From: CAYRJD01 sp965212125
Lineage (GTDB): Bacteria > Actinomycetota > Acidimicrobiia > Acidimicrobiales > Poriferisodalaceae
NCBI GenBank assembly: GCA_965212125.1
Contig: OZ243045.1
Span: forward strand, 434,001-498,000
DNA length: 64,000 nt
Direction of reading: 5' to 3'
The notes beneath the pieces are model-generated. The model was not told the DNA's origin, searched no databases, and saw only the letters and a program-made list of their open reading frames with translations. This document shows, piece after piece, positions 1-8,623 of this stretch. Made by a program: the position numbers and the translations under genes. The number at the start of each line of letters is the position of its first letter. The stretch's first letter is position 1.

Positions 1-1
1 G

Positions 2-349
2 ATCTTGGAAGTGGTGGGTTTGGCGGGCAAAGAAAACCGCTTCCCTGATGAGTTATCAGGCGGGGAGCAGCAGCGTGTCAGCGTGGCGCGCGCTTTTGTA
101 AACCGACCGCTGATACTGCTGGCCGATGAGCCGACGGGAAACCTTGACCCGGACACTTCGGTTGAGGTGATGGTGCTGCTTGACCGCATAAATCGCCTGG
201 GAACCACGGTGGTGATGGCGACGCACGACCAGCACATAGTTGATCAGATGCGGCGCCGGGTAATCGCTTTGCGGCACGGGCGACTAGAGAGGGACGAGCA
301 GTACGGCGTTTACAACCGTGAGGCCGAACCGGCGGTGGCCACTCGATGA
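2..349 (+). CDS. ftsE: FtsE, cell-division ABC ATPase (3' part only)
   Basis: C-terminal 115 residues of an ABC ATPase that enters from outside the window. It shows the signature motif LSGGEQQRVSVARAF, a Walker B with the following D-loop (LLADEPTGNLD) and the switch histidine in ATHD. Of the ABC ATPases, FtsE is the best fit because ftsX follows directly. FtsE and FtsX form a membrane complex that couples ATP hydrolysis to activation of peptidoglycan hydrolases at the division site. The Walker A half lies before position 1. The last nine codons (EAEPAVATR and stop) are duplicated just downstream in another frame (see repeat 320-381). Confidence 0.93.
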   Translation: MLEVVGLAGKENRFPDELSGGEQQRVSVARAFVNRPLILLADEPTGNLDPDTSVEVMVLLDRINRLGTTVVMATHDQHIVDQMRRRVIALRHGRLERDEQYGVYNREAEPAVATR

Positions 350-381
350 TGAGGCCGAACCGGCGGTGGCGACCCGCTGAG
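320..381 (+). repeat. 31-bp tandem duplication of the ftsE 3' end
   Basis: The 20 bases at 320-339 recur exactly at 351-370, a period of 31 bp. The copy carries the codons for EAEPAVATR and a second stop (TGA at 378-380) in a shifted frame, so the end of ftsE has been duplicated into the ftsE-ftsX spacer. Confidence 0.8.
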
Positions 382-400
382 GCACGGTGAGTAAAGCCCA

Positions 401-1294
401 GTGAAGCGGTTTCGATATTTCACGCGCGAGGCGTGGACAAACATCCGGCGCAACCCGACCCTCACATTTGCGGCGATCCTGACCGTGGCGGTGGGAGTGA
501 TGCTGGTGGGCATGGGGCTAATGGCGCGCTACGCAAGCGGCAACGCTCTGGGGCGCTGGGAAGGCGGCGTGCAGTTTGAGGTGTTTTTGCAGCCCGACAG
601 CACGCCAAACCAAATCGACATAGTCGGCGATGAGCTGATTTCGCATCCCGATATTGACCGCGTGGAGTTTTTCTCTCAGACCGAAGCCGCCGCCTTGTTG
701 CGGCAAACTTTGACGGGCCAGCCTGAGCTGCTAGCTGCCGTGTCGGAAGAGTCGTTGCCGTCGTCGTATCGCGTTGTGCCGCGCACTCCGCAAGCGGAGT
801 TGATCGAATCGCTGGCCGCGCAGTTCCGAGAACGGCCCGGAGTGTTCGCCGTTGAAACAGGCCGAACGCAGGTGGATGCCATCCGAACCTGGTTTGATTC
901 GTTTCGCTGGATTGTGCTGCTGCTGTCGATCGTCTTGTCGGCGGCCAGCGCAATGCTGATCTTCAATTCAATTCGGGTGGCGGTATTTGCGCGCCGCCGT
1001 GAGATAGAAGTAATGCGCCTGGTCGGCGCCACCAACGGGTTTATTCGTTTCCCGTTCGTGCTTGAAGGCATCGTCCACGGACTAATCGGCGGCATCGTTG
1101 GCGCAACTGCGGCGGGGATTTTGCGAGTACACGTTGAAGACCTGTTTGGCCGCTCCGATGTTCTGGCGTTTTTTCGGTCGTTCGTGGTTACCTCGTCGCA
1201 GTTCCGAACCGTGGTGATTCTGACCGTGATAATCGGAGTGTTGCTAGGGGCTGCTAGTTCCGCTTTTGCTGCGGGACGCTTTTTAGATTCCTAG
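401..1294 (+). CDS. ftsX: FtsX, cell-division ABC permease
   Basis: A 297-residue membrane protein of normal FtsX length and topology. There is one membrane segment near residues 22-42, an extracytoplasmic domain of about 120 residues, then three segments near 168-190, 220-240 and 268-292. The motif RRREIEVMRLVGAT after the second segment is typical of FtsX-type permeases. It is the partner of FtsE. The start is GTG; no strong Shine-Dalgarno is visible. In mycobacteria smpB follows ftsX, but here smpB lies about 9 kb away behind a block of CoA-metabolism genes. Confidence 0.93.
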   Translation: MKRFRYFTREAWTNIRRNPTLTFAAILTVAVGVMLVGMGLMARYASGNALGRWEGGVQFEVFLQPDSTPNQIDIVGDELISHPDIDRVEFFSQTEAAALLRQTLTGQPELLAAVSEESLPSSYRVVPRTPQAELIESLAAQFRERPGVFAVETGRTQVDAIRTWFDSFRWIVLLLSIVLSAASAMLIFNSIRVAVFARRREIEVMRLVGATNGFIRFPFVLEGIVHGLIGGIVGATAAGILRVHVEDLFGRSDVLAFFRSFVVTSSQFRTVVILTVIIGVLLGAASSAFAAGRFLDS

Positions 1295-1301
1295 TTTTTC
1301 T

Positions 1302-2216
1302 GTGCCAAACTCTGGCATGCCAGAGTTTGAAACGATTATTTATGAGGTCGCCGACCGCGTCCTTACCGTCACGCTTAATCGCCCCGAGAAGCTCAACGCA
1401 TTCAACGGGCAAATGCAGAGGGACGTGTTAGCGGCGCTTGATCTAGCCGACGCAGACGACGACGTGCGAGCGGTGATTTTCACTGGCGCCGGGCGTGCCT
1501 ATTGCGCGGGTGCCGATTTGAGCCGCGGCGCGCAGACGTTTGACTACGACAGCCAAAGCGACAGCGCTAAGAGCGAACGTCGTGCAGCCAGGGATGGTGG
1601 GAGTGATCTTGAATGGATGCGCGACGGCGGCGGGCTGTTGACCCTGCGGTTGTATGAGTTCAACAAACCGTTAATAGCCGCCATCAACGGCCCGGCGGTA
1701 GGGGTGGGAATAACGATGACGCTGCCGATGGACATACGGCTGGCGTCAACTGAGGCGCGCATCGGCTTTGTGTTTAGCCGCAGGGGAGTGGTGCCAGAAG
1801 CGTGTTCGTCGTATTTCTTGCCGCGGTTGGTGGGCATTGGCAAGGCGTTGGAATGGACTTACAAGGGTTCCGTTTTTGAGGCCGATGAGGCGTTTGACGG
1901 TCGCTTGGTGTCGGCCTTGCATAAGCCCGATGAGCTTTTGCCCGCCGCGCGCGCGTTGGGGGCGGAGATCGCTGAGAACACCTCGGCGATTTCGGTGACG
2001 CTTATTCGGCACATGATGTGGCGGATGCTGGGGGCCGACCATCCGATGGAGGCGCACAAGATCGATAGCCGTGGCATCTTCAATTTGGGGCGTGAGGCTG
2101 ACGCGCGTGAGGGAGTTCTGTCGTTCTTGGAAAAGCGGCCACCTGAGTTCACTCAAAAGCCCAGCCAGGACTTGCCGGACTATTTCCCGTGGTGGGAGCA
2201 GCGCCACTTCGAGTGA
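1302..2216 (+). CDS. enoyl-CoA hydratase/isomerase (crotonase) family protein
   Basis: A 304-residue crotonase-fold protein. The oxyanion-hole region is seen in the segment ending GAGRAYCAGADLS and again in the PLIAAINGPAVGVG helix. The acidic residue of the active site is likely the Glu in RRGVVPEACSS. This resembles long crotonases that act on 2-enoyl-CoA intermediates of fatty or aromatic acid breakdown; the substrate cannot be told. The start may be GTG 1302 or ATG 1317; neither has a clear Shine-Dalgarno, so leaderless translation is possible. A second crotonase (6497-7282), an acyl-CoA dehydrogenase and a thiolase are nearby. Confidence 0.85.
   Translation: MPNSGMPEFETIIYEVADRVLTVTLNRPEKLNAFNGQMQRDVLAALDLADADDDVRAVIFTGAGRAYCAGADLSRGAQTFDYDSQSDSAKSERRAARDGGSDLEWMRDGGGLLTLRLYEFNKPLIAAINGPAVGVGITMTLPMDIRLASTEARIGFVFSRRGVVPEACSSYFLPRLVGIGKALEWTYKGSVFEADEAFDGRLVSALHKPDELLPAARALGAEIAENTSAISVTLIRHMMWRMLGADHPMEAHKIDSRGIFNLGREADAREGVLSFLEKRPPEFTQKPSQDLPDYFPWWEQRHFE
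1307..1328. repeat. 22-bp perfect palindrome over the crotonase start
   Basis: Positions 1307-1328 are perfectly self-complementary (AAACTCTGG, CATG, CCAGAGTTT). The palindrome covers the first codons of the next gene: the GTG at 1302 lies 5 bp before it and the alternative ATG at 1317 is exactly central. No T-run follows, so it is not a standard terminator. It could be an operator, or an RNA hairpin hiding the start. Confidence 0.55.
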
Positions 2217-2236
2217 TTGCTAGCGCGCTTGGCGCC

Positions 2237-3418
2237 ATGCCCATCTGGCAGCGCGGCCAGCAGCCCGGTCAGCAGCGCGGCCAGCAGAGCAGCCAGCAGC
2301 AAGCCTGCGTCGTGATCGCTTGCGGCAAGGGTCTAGACGCTCAGCCGTGTGATCTGTCTGATTTGGTCACCCAAGCGCTAGCTGCAGCCACCGCTACCGG
2401 CACCGTCGATACCGCCGCCGGTACTGCCGATACCACCGCCGCTATCACAACCGCCATTACAACCACCGAGATCAGGCCTGGTCGTTGGGTCGGTTATGCG
2501 CGGTTGAGTTACGCCAGCACCCACACCCGCGTCAGCGCTCGTACTCGTACCCGTACCCACTCCGCGGCTGGCAGTCTGGGTTGCGACCTGGATGACATGG
2601 CGCGTGCGGTGGTGGCACAGCTCCGCGGTGCTGGACATTCGGCGGTTCTAGGTCCACCCGACGAAAGCCATCTGCCTGGTTTTCTTAATCGCAACCGCGC
2701 CACCCACATAGATGACGAGTTAGCGATTTGTTTTCCTTGGGCCGTTTGCGAAGCCAAAAGTGTGGTTGAGATAGACCCGGGAGCGGCATTCGGAGCCGGA
2801 TCGCATCCCTCAACCACGTTGGCGGCGCGTGAGCTGGCTGGCTACTTGCGGGCAGGGTCAGCCCGCGGCGGAGCTGAACACGCCGCTGGCGACGCGCTTC
2901 GCCATCCACCACCGCTCAAGGTGCTTGATGTGGGTTGCGGCAGTGGCGTGCTGGCACTTGTGGCGGCGCGGTTCTGGCAAGACATGTCCGCTAGCTCGCG
3001 TCGCGACGCAGCCATTCCCGACGCAACTGTTCCCGGCACAGCCATTCCCGACATAGCCGTTCACGGCATAGACACAGACCCGGCAGCGATTGCCAGCGCT
3101 AAACGCAACGCTGAGATCAACGGGCTGACGCAGCTGACCGAGTTCAGCGCCGATCCGATTGCCCGCCCTGCCAGCCTCGTTGCCGGCCATACCTACGACG
3201 CAATCGCAGCAAACATCGGGGCAAGCACACTCAGCCAGCTAGCCCCCTCAATAGCCGCACGGCTTGCACCCGGCGGGCTGCTGGTGCTGAGCGGCATTTC
3301 GGCGGCGCAAACGTCACGCCTGGAAAAGCGCTATTCGGATCTTGGCATCACGTTTGAGCCACCGCGGCGCCTTGACGATTGGTGCGTACTAAGCGGCACT
3401 GCGATAAATCCCGGCTAG
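2237..3418 (+). CDS. PrmA-like methyltransferase (ribosomal protein L11 family)
   Basis: The C-terminal two thirds match the PrmA family: DPGAAFGAGSHPSTTL, the SAM-binding loop VLDVGCGSGVLAL, the acidic loop GIDTDPAAI, and AANIGAS where PrmA has the substrate-site Asn. PrmA trimethylates ribosomal protein L11. The N-terminal part is poorly conserved, rich in Gln, Ala and Thr, and built from short repeats (GQQ/SQQ, then TAAGTADTTAAITTAI). A second low-complexity insert (about DAAIPDATVPGTAIPD) sits between the SAM loop and the acidic loop. The ATG at 2237 follows the crotonase stop; an in-frame GTG at 2189 would overlap it. It could be a true PrmA or a relative with another protein target. Confidence 0.72.
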   Translation: MPIWQRGQQPGQQRGQQSSQQQACVVIACGKGLDAQPCDLSDLVTQALAAATATGTVDTAAGTADTTAAITTAITTTEIRPGRWVGYARLSYASTHTRVSARTRTRTHSAAGSLGCDLDDMARAVVAQLRGAGHSAVLGPPDESHLPGFLNRNRATHIDDELAICFPWAVCEAKSVVEIDPGAAFGAGSHPSTTLAARELAGYLRAGSARGGAEHAAGDALRHPPPLKVLDVGCGSGVLALVAARFWQDMSASSRRDAAIPDATVPGTAIPDIAVHGIDTDPAAIASAKRNAEINGLTQLTEFSADPIARPASLVAGHTYDAIAANIGASTLSQLAPSIAARLAPGGLLVLSGISAAQTSRLEKRYSDLGITFEPPRRLDDWCVLSGTAINPG

Positions 3419-3424
3419 CGTTAT

Positions 3425-3452
3425 TTGCCGTATTATTAAAGCAAGCAATAAT
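3425..3452 (+). promoter_or_regulatory. possible sigma70-type promoter for the LLM gene
   Basis: TTGCCG (3425-3430), a 16-base spacer and AATAAT (3447-3452, five of six matches to TATAAT) lie in a locally AT-rich patch, 22 bp before the start codon at 3475. The same patch has a weak inverted repeat (ATTATT and AATAAT), so a termination role for the upstream gene is an alternative. Confidence 0.35.
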
Positions 3453-3474
3453 CATTAGCTAGCTAGGGGAAGTT

Positions 3475-4572
3475 ATGCACGTAGGCACTTCGGTGATCTT
3501 TCAAAATCCGGGTGAGTCCATACCCGACAAACAGATTTATACCCAAGACATAGGGCTGGCGCTGCAGGCCGAGCCGATGGGATACGAGTCGATTTGGAGC
3601 GTGGAGCATCACTTCACCGACTACACGATGTGTCCCGACGTGCTGCAGTTTTTGACCTATATGGCTGGCGCGACTAAAAAAATCAAGCTTGGCTCAATGG
3701 TCTGCGTACTGCCGTGGCATGACCCGCTGCGGGTAATAGAGCAGGTTTCCATGCTGGACAACCTCTCCAAGGGTCGGCTGATTCTGGGCTTGGGTCGTGG
3801 AACCGGCAAGGTGGAGTTTGACGGATTCCGCACCGAGATGCCGTCCGCTCGTACACGTTTTGCTGAGTCGACCGAAATGCTGTTGCGTGCCCTTGAAAAT
3901 GGCTACGCCGAGTACGACGGGGAGATGGTTCAGCAGCCGCGAGTTGACATCCGCCCGCGCCCGTACGGGTCTATGCGAGGGCGTGCCTATGCGGCGGCGA
4001 TTTCGCCGGAGTCGTCTCGCATCATGGCCGAGCTTGGCGTGGGGATTTTGATCGTGCCGCAAAAGCCGTGGAACGTGTTGACCGAGGAGTTGCAGGAATA
4101 CCGCGACGTGTATCGCGAAGCCAACGACGCTGAGCCGCCACCGCCGATTGTCGCTGGCTGGACGTTCGTAGATAAGAGTGCCGACCGCGCCGAAGAGATG
4201 GCTTATCGCTACATCGGCGGCTATTGGGATTCAATCATTAAGCACTATGAGTTTGACAAGCCGCACCTGAAGGACACGCCGGGCTATGAGCACCACGGCT
4301 TGATGTACGACCGGCTGACTGCGCCTGGTGGCATGGAGAAGATGACTGAGTTCTTTATGGGGCTGCAGTTGTGGGGCACGCCGGAGCAGGTGACTGAGAA
4401 GATCGTCTATCTGCAGGATCGCACCCATATGGATTCTTATGTTGGTGTGTTTAGCTATGCGGGCATGCCGGCTGAAGAGTCGCAGCGCAACATGGAGCTG
4501 TTCGCCAGCGACGTGATGCCAGCCCTGAAGGCGCTGGCTCCTGCTAGCGAGCGTTTGGGAGCGGCCGCCTAG
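3475..4572 (+). CDS. LLM class flavin/F420-dependent oxidoreductase
   Basis: A 365-residue luciferase-like (LLM) monooxygenase. Family marks are WSVEHHFTDYTMCPD near residues 42-57, KIKLGSMVCVLPWHDPLRV and the phosphate-loop-like LILGLGRGTGKVEFDGF. These proteins use FMNH2 or F420 and act on small organic substrates. Which cofactor is used cannot be told. The Shine-Dalgarno AGGGGAAG lies just before ATG 3475. It ends 6 bp before the convergent MFS gene. Confidence 0.88.
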   Translation: MHVGTSVIFQNPGESIPDKQIYTQDIGLALQAEPMGYESIWSVEHHFTDYTMCPDVLQFLTYMAGATKKIKLGSMVCVLPWHDPLRVIEQVSMLDNLSKGRLILGLGRGTGKVEFDGFRTEMPSARTRFAESTEMLLRALENGYAEYDGEMVQQPRVDIRPRPYGSMRGRAYAAAISPESSRIMAELGVGILIVPQKPWNVLTEELQEYRDVYREANDAEPPPPIVAGWTFVDKSADRAEEMAYRYIGGYWDSIIKHYEFDKPHLKDTPGYEHHGLMYDRLTAPGGMEKMTEFFMGLQLWGTPEQVTEKIVYLQDRTHMDSYVGVFSYAGMPAEESQRNMELFASDVMPALKALAPASERLGAAA

Positions 4573-4578
4573 CCGAAT

Positions 4579-5850
4579 TTATTCGGCGATGGTGGGCTGC
4601 GTGGGCGTGGGCAGGTTTGCCGTCGCTGGTGCTGATTGCGGATCGTCGCCCCAGCCGTTGAGCACTAAACCCAGCACGCACGCGCCAATCGCCAGCACGA
4701 ATGCGGGCAGGAACGAATCAAATAGGTCGGCGGCTAGCCCGCCTACCTGAGGCCCGATCGCCAGCCCTGCGCCGAACACGATGGTGACTAACCCGTAGGC
4801 CGCGCCAAACGCTTCGCCGTCAAGGTGGCCAGAGAAATACGCCGCCACCCCTGCGACGATTCCCGTGAAGGCGATTCCAAATGTAAACGTGCCTGCTAGC
4901 GCGGCGATTGCGTTGCCGGTGGCAATAGCGGTGATGCCGACGGCGGCTATCACCAACCCCAACGCGATGGTGCGACGAGACCCCAGCCGATCGGCAATCG
5001 CGCCGAGCAGTGGTCCGCCGATCACGCTGCCTACGCCAATCAACGCAAAGGCGATCGCGGCGGTAGTAGAGGAAAGCTCCGCGTCTTCGGTCAAGCGGGC
5101 GATGGTGAATGTCAAAACGAGAGAGATGACCGCAGCGAACAGGCCGTAGGCCGCAACGGTCAAGCGCCAGGCGGGCACCGATTTCAGTACGTCAAAGGCG
5201 TGGCGTAAGCGGGATTGCTTCTGCGGCTTGGCGGTTGGCGTGTGTTTGCCTAGGTGTCGGGTGGTCAGTGCTAACGCAATCACGGCTACAACCCCGATCA
5301 GCAACTCGACTAGATACACGATGCGCCAGCGTCCTTCGCTAGTCAGCGCGTTGATGATTGATGCCAGCACTAATCCGAGCCCAACACCACCGGTGATCCA
5401 ACCCGCGGCGACACCACGCCTGGCCGCACCCAGCACTTCCGTGGCGATCCCCGGAGCGGTTACCCAGACTCCGGCTGCGGCGACTCCCGCTATCACCATG
5501 GTGATCGTTACCAGAGCGATCGTCGGACTCCACGCCAGCAACCCCAACGACAAGACCACGCCAAATAACCCAAACCTGACGGTTCGGCCCATACCGATGC
5601 TTACAACGGTTGTGCTGACTAGCACCGAGCCCAGCACATAAGCCAGCAAGTTGAGAGATCCCAGAGCGCCAGCGACGGTGTTGGATAGCGCAAAGTCGTC
5701 GCGGATGTCGGTAAACAGCAACGAATAGGTGAAGCGGCCGAACGACTGGCTTACCGCGACTGCCGTGGTGATGGCGACCATCGGCACCCAGAGTCGTTGG
5801 CTTTGCCTGGTCAGTCGCCCGGGTCTGTCTGTTTGATTTGCCTGGCTCAA
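4579..5850 (-). CDS. MFS transporter
   Basis: A 423-residue integral membrane protein with about twelve hydrophobic segments in two halves, separated by a charged central loop (LGKHTPTAKPQKQSRLRHAF). The loop between segments 2 and 3 (GMGRTVRFG) and the counterpart in the second half (DRLGSRRTIALG) match the conserved MFS A-motif region. It is likely a drug or organic-acid exporter or importer; the substrate is unknown. Its ATG overlaps the stop of the EthD-like gene (ATGA, 5847-5850), so the two are translationally coupled. Confidence 0.88.
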   Translation of the reverse strand: MSQANQTDRPGRLTRQSQRLWVPMVAITTAVAVSQSFGRFTYSLLFTDIRDDFALSNTVAGALGSLNLLAYVLGSVLVSTTVVSIGMGRTVRFGLFGVVLSLGLLAWSPTIALVTITMVIAGVAAAGVWVTAPGIATEVLGAARRGVAAGWITGGVGLGLVLASIINALTSEGRWRIVYLVELLIGVVAVIALALTTRHLGKHTPTAKPQKQSRLRHAFDVLKSVPAWRLTVAAYGLFAAVISLVLTFTIARLTEDAELSSTTAAIAFALIGVGSVIGGPLLGAIADRLGSRRTIALGLVIAAVGITAIATGNAIAALAGTFTFGIAFTGIVAGVAAYFSGHLDGEAFGAAYGLVTIVFGAGLAIGPQVGGLAADLFDSFLPAFVLAIGACVLGLVLNGWGDDPQSAPATANLPTPTQPTIAE

Positions 5851-6494
5851 TCGTGAGGCCAGTTGATTTCGGCTGCTGGCGGACGCTGTCCGAAGATCGT
5901 TTCGGTTGCTATTACTCGCCTGGGTGAGGCTTTCACGTCTGCGAACTTTGCTACGTCTTGCGTGATTACTTCTATGTCGTTGTCGTTGCCAAAAAAGCGG
6001 GTGCGCAGGTCGGTCTCTGATTCAAACGCAACCAGCGCTAGCCCGTCGTAGTGCTCGCCGGCCAAGGTCGCCAGGATGCTCAGTTGCGTGTAATCCCACA
6101 TCCCGGGGTGATGCTTTTGCGCCAAAGGTGCGTGGGTTTCACGCCAGTGCTTGTCGGCTTGGGTGTGTGTTAGTTCCGGATTGTGAATCAGCGGAAATAT
6201 CGCAGTTACCCCTGGCGAGGGTTCGCCCGGCGCAGGGCTTGTTGGTCGTGTGCGTATCGCGCGTGAGAACGCAACGTACAGACCCACCTGAGCCGCTGGC
6301 AGGAGAGCGTCAAGGTCGTCGGTTGCCGCTCGCACCAGAGCCTGGAAAGGGCGCCCGCCGGTGGTGGTTCCCGCCGGTGTGTCTTCTGGCGATGTGTCCT
6401 TTGGCGATGTGGTGACGTAAAGAACGCCGCCGGTCTGGCGCGCAACCGTGCGAGCCGCATCAATGTCATTGCCGACGGCGACAAGCTCTTGCAT
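5847..6494 (-). CDS. EthD-domain-like protein
   Basis: A 215-residue protein. The second half carries an EthD/dimeric alpha-beta barrel pattern: IFPLIHNPELTHTQADKHWRE then THAPLAQKHHPG, with the conserved W-x-x-x-H-A-P core. Such domains occur in small oxygenase- or isomerase-like enzymes and in genes for ether or aromatic degradation. The N-terminal half contains a small repeat (SPKDTSPEDTPAG). It lies between a crotonase and the coupled MFS gene on the same strand, which suggests one degradation or uptake operon. Confidence 0.68.
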   Translation of the reverse strand: MQELVAVGNDIDAARTVARQTGGVLYVTTSPKDTSPEDTPAGTTTGGRPFQALVRAATDDLDALLPAAQVGLYVAFSRAIRTRPTSPAPGEPSPGVTAIFPLIHNPELTHTQADKHWRETHAPLAQKHHPGMWDYTQLSILATLAGEHYDGLALVAFESETDLRTRFFGNDNDIEVITQDVAKFADVKASPRRVIATETIFGQRPPAAEINWPHD

Positions 6495-6496
6495 CT

Positions 6497-7282
6497 CTAG
6501 CGACCTTTGAACTCGGGTGTGCGTTTGTCTAAAAACGCTTGGACTGCTTCTTTGGTGTCGTCGGTGGTGAAGTTCACCGTCTGCGCTAGGCCTTCGCTTT
6601 CTAGGGCGGAGGCGAAATCGGCGCTCGCGTTCAAGGTGAGCAGGCGCTTGGTCATGGCCAGCGCTAGCGGCGGTCCGGCGGCGAGGCGATTAGCCCAGTC
6701 GGCGACCTCATCGTCAAAGCGGTCGCTGGGGATCACCGTGTTTACAAAGCCGAAGTCTTGTGCGGTTTTCGCGTCAATGACATCTCCAAAAAATGCCAGC
6801 TCTTTGGCGCGGTGCAAGCCGATCAGGCGCGGCAAAATCCAAGTGCCACCGAAATCAACCGAGAGGCCGCGGCGGGAAAATATCTCGCTAAAGCGTGCTT
6901 GGTCTGATGCCAAGATGAGATCGCACGCCAGCGCCATATTCATGCCAGCCCCAGCCGCCACGCCGTTCACCTTGGCGATTACCGGCACCATGATTGAGTA
7001 CAGCGCCGACAGGGTCTGGTGGATGACGTTCATGGCTTGCAGCTGATGCATTTGAACGCCGCCGCCGGCTAGGTCCGCGCCGCTGCAAAAAGCGTCACCG
7101 GCACCCGTCATCACCACGCAGCGGACATCTGGGTCTGCGCCTATCTCGCTCCAAGTGGCACGCAGCTCATTCCACATCTGGAAGTTGGCGGCGTTCTTCT
7201 TTTCAGGGCGATTCATCGTGACCGTGACTACGCCGTTGTCGGCCGTGTCAACTATCAGAGTCTCAAGTGTTTTGGATTCCAT
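6497..7282 (-). CDS. enoyl-CoA hydratase/isomerase
   Basis: A 261-residue crotonase of standard length. VTGAGDAFCSGADLAGG and VIAKVNGVAAGAGMNMALACD form the oxyanion hole and CoA-binding region. RRGLSVDFGGTW has Asp where many hydratases have Glu, a pattern seen in PaaG/PaaF-type isomerases. The C-terminal FLDKRTPEFKGR closely resembles the end of the crotonase at 1302-2216 (LEKRPPEFTQK), so the two may be diverged paralogues. The stop is 2 bp from the EthD-like start, pointing to an operon. Confidence 0.9.
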   Translation of the reverse strand: MESKTLETLIVDTADNGVVTVTMNRPEKKNAANFQMWNELRATWSEIGADPDVRCVVMTGAGDAFCSGADLAGGGVQMHQLQAMNVIHQTLSALYSIMVPVIAKVNGVAAGAGMNMALACDLILASDQARFSEIFSRRGLSVDFGGTWILPRLIGLHRAKELAFFGDVIDAKTAQDFGFVNTVIPSDRFDDEVADWANRLAAGPPLALAMTKRLLTLNASADFASALESEGLAQTVNFTTDDTKEAVQAFLDKRTPEFKGR

Positions 7283-7363
7283 TGCCGCGACATTAGCTAG
7301 CTAGGGCGACCCGCGGGATTTAACTCGCGGGATTTGGAGGGCTAGATGCGCGAGCTTGGCGGA

Positions 7364-8560
7364 CTAAATGCGGCCGAGGTTCATGTCAAGGCTGCCGCGG
7401 GCGATGTTGGAATGCAACGTTTCGGTGGTGCCTTCGGCCAACCGAAACGAGCGCACCCGCCGCAAGATTGAGCTAAGCGGATGGTTGTCGGCCAGGGCCT
7501 GTCCGCCGACGATTTGCACGGCATCATCCACCAACCTGCCCACCGTTTCCGTTGCTACGACCTTGGCCGCCATCACTTCATTCACGGCATTTTCCCCTGC
7601 GTCAATCAAACGGGCGGTGCGATACACCGTGCTGCGAGCTGCGTAAGCGTTTGCGCGCATCTCACCCAGCTTTATGCGTTCCGGGCTGGTGGGGTTACCG
7701 GGGCTATTAGGGCTGGTGCTGCCGGCTGGCGCGTTGGCTTGATCTTTTTGGAGCAGATGCTGCTCAACTAGCCGCACCACGAAAGCACACAAACCAACAC
7801 TGCTAGCCGCCAGCGACATTCGCACGCCGCTTATCTGGCTTAGCGCGCGCCGCATGCCTTTGCCAGGCTGACCCAACACGTTGCTGGCCGGCACACGCAC
7901 GTCGGTAAAAGTGAACGCGGCGTGGTGGCTTCCGTCAAGTGAGCCGAAACGCCTGACCAGCTCCACGCCGGGGCGGTCGGTTTCAATAAACACCATGGCG
8001 GGTCCGTCGAGCTCAATCTCAACGAGCGTGCTAATGAAGTCGGCGTCGGCACCGCCGGTGACGTAAGACTTTTGCCCGTTTATCACTAGCTCGCTGTTCT
8101 CGTCGTTAAGCCCGTCGCCGTTCTCTTCGGCGCTACCGCGGCGGCTTGCCCAGGTCGGTCGGGGCGCTCCAGCCGGTTCGGTGAACCCGAAGCTGCCGCG
8201 CAGATCACCTGCTAGATACTGCTGTAGCACGCGTGCGCGCAAACGCTCGCTGGCGCCTTCTAACAGCGTGGGCGATGGGGCGAAGATGCCTGGCAGATGG
8301 CCAACGTTTTCGCGGCACAAAGCGTCGGTTGCTATTACTCGATCAAGGACCCGGTCAGGCGCTTGCGTCAAGTCCCAGATACCGGCGGCTTGGGATGCCT
8401 CTCGCACCTGAGGAGCCAGGTGAGTTAATGACGTTTGGGAGTCTTCGGCGTTGGGCTGATCGCTGCTTTGAAGCGCCAGTATTTTTTGCGCTAGTTCTTG
8501 CGCCAGCTTGTCGGCGCGATCGCGCAGATCCGCTTCGGCGGGGCTCAAAAAGTCAGGCAT
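7364..8560 (-). CDS. acyl-CoA dehydrogenase
   Basis: A 398-residue flavoprotein of the acyl-CoA dehydrogenase family. FGFTEPAG (FAD contact), VINGQKSYVTGGADADF and the C-terminal SFRLAEGTTETLHSNIARG are family marks; the Glu in EGTTE is at the catalytic-base position used by many members. It oxidises an acyl-CoA to the 2-enoyl-CoA, the substrate of the adjacent crotonase. A Pro/Ser/Asn-rich insert (PAGSTSPNSPGNPTSPER) interrupts the C-terminal helical domain, one of several low-complexity insertions in this window. Confidence 0.9.
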   Translation of the reverse strand: MPDFLSPAEADLRDRADKLAQELAQKILALQSSDQPNAEDSQTSLTHLAPQVREASQAAGIWDLTQAPDRVLDRVIATDALCRENVGHLPGIFAPSPTLLEGASERLRARVLQQYLAGDLRGSFGFTEPAGAPRPTWASRRGSAEENGDGLNDENSELVINGQKSYVTGGADADFISTLVEIELDGPAMVFIETDRPGVELVRRFGSLDGSHHAAFTFTDVRVPASNVLGQPGKGMRRALSQISGVRMSLAASSVGLCAFVVRLVEQHLLQKDQANAPAGSTSPNSPGNPTSPERIKLGEMRANAYAARSTVYRTARLIDAGENAVNEVMAAKVVATETVGRLVDDAVQIVGGQALADNHPLSSILRRVRSFRLAEGTTETLHSNIARGSLDMNLGRI

Positions 8561-8623
8561 CGCGCAGCAGAGTAATGCGCTCAGCTAAATGAGCGCAATC
8601 AAATGAGCGCGTCTAAATGATCG

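Noticed and set aside
8560..8623. Integration attachment site at the tmRNA 3' end
   Set aside because: No integrase gene or second copy of the tmRNA 3' end is visible; only short AAATGAGCGC repeats are present.
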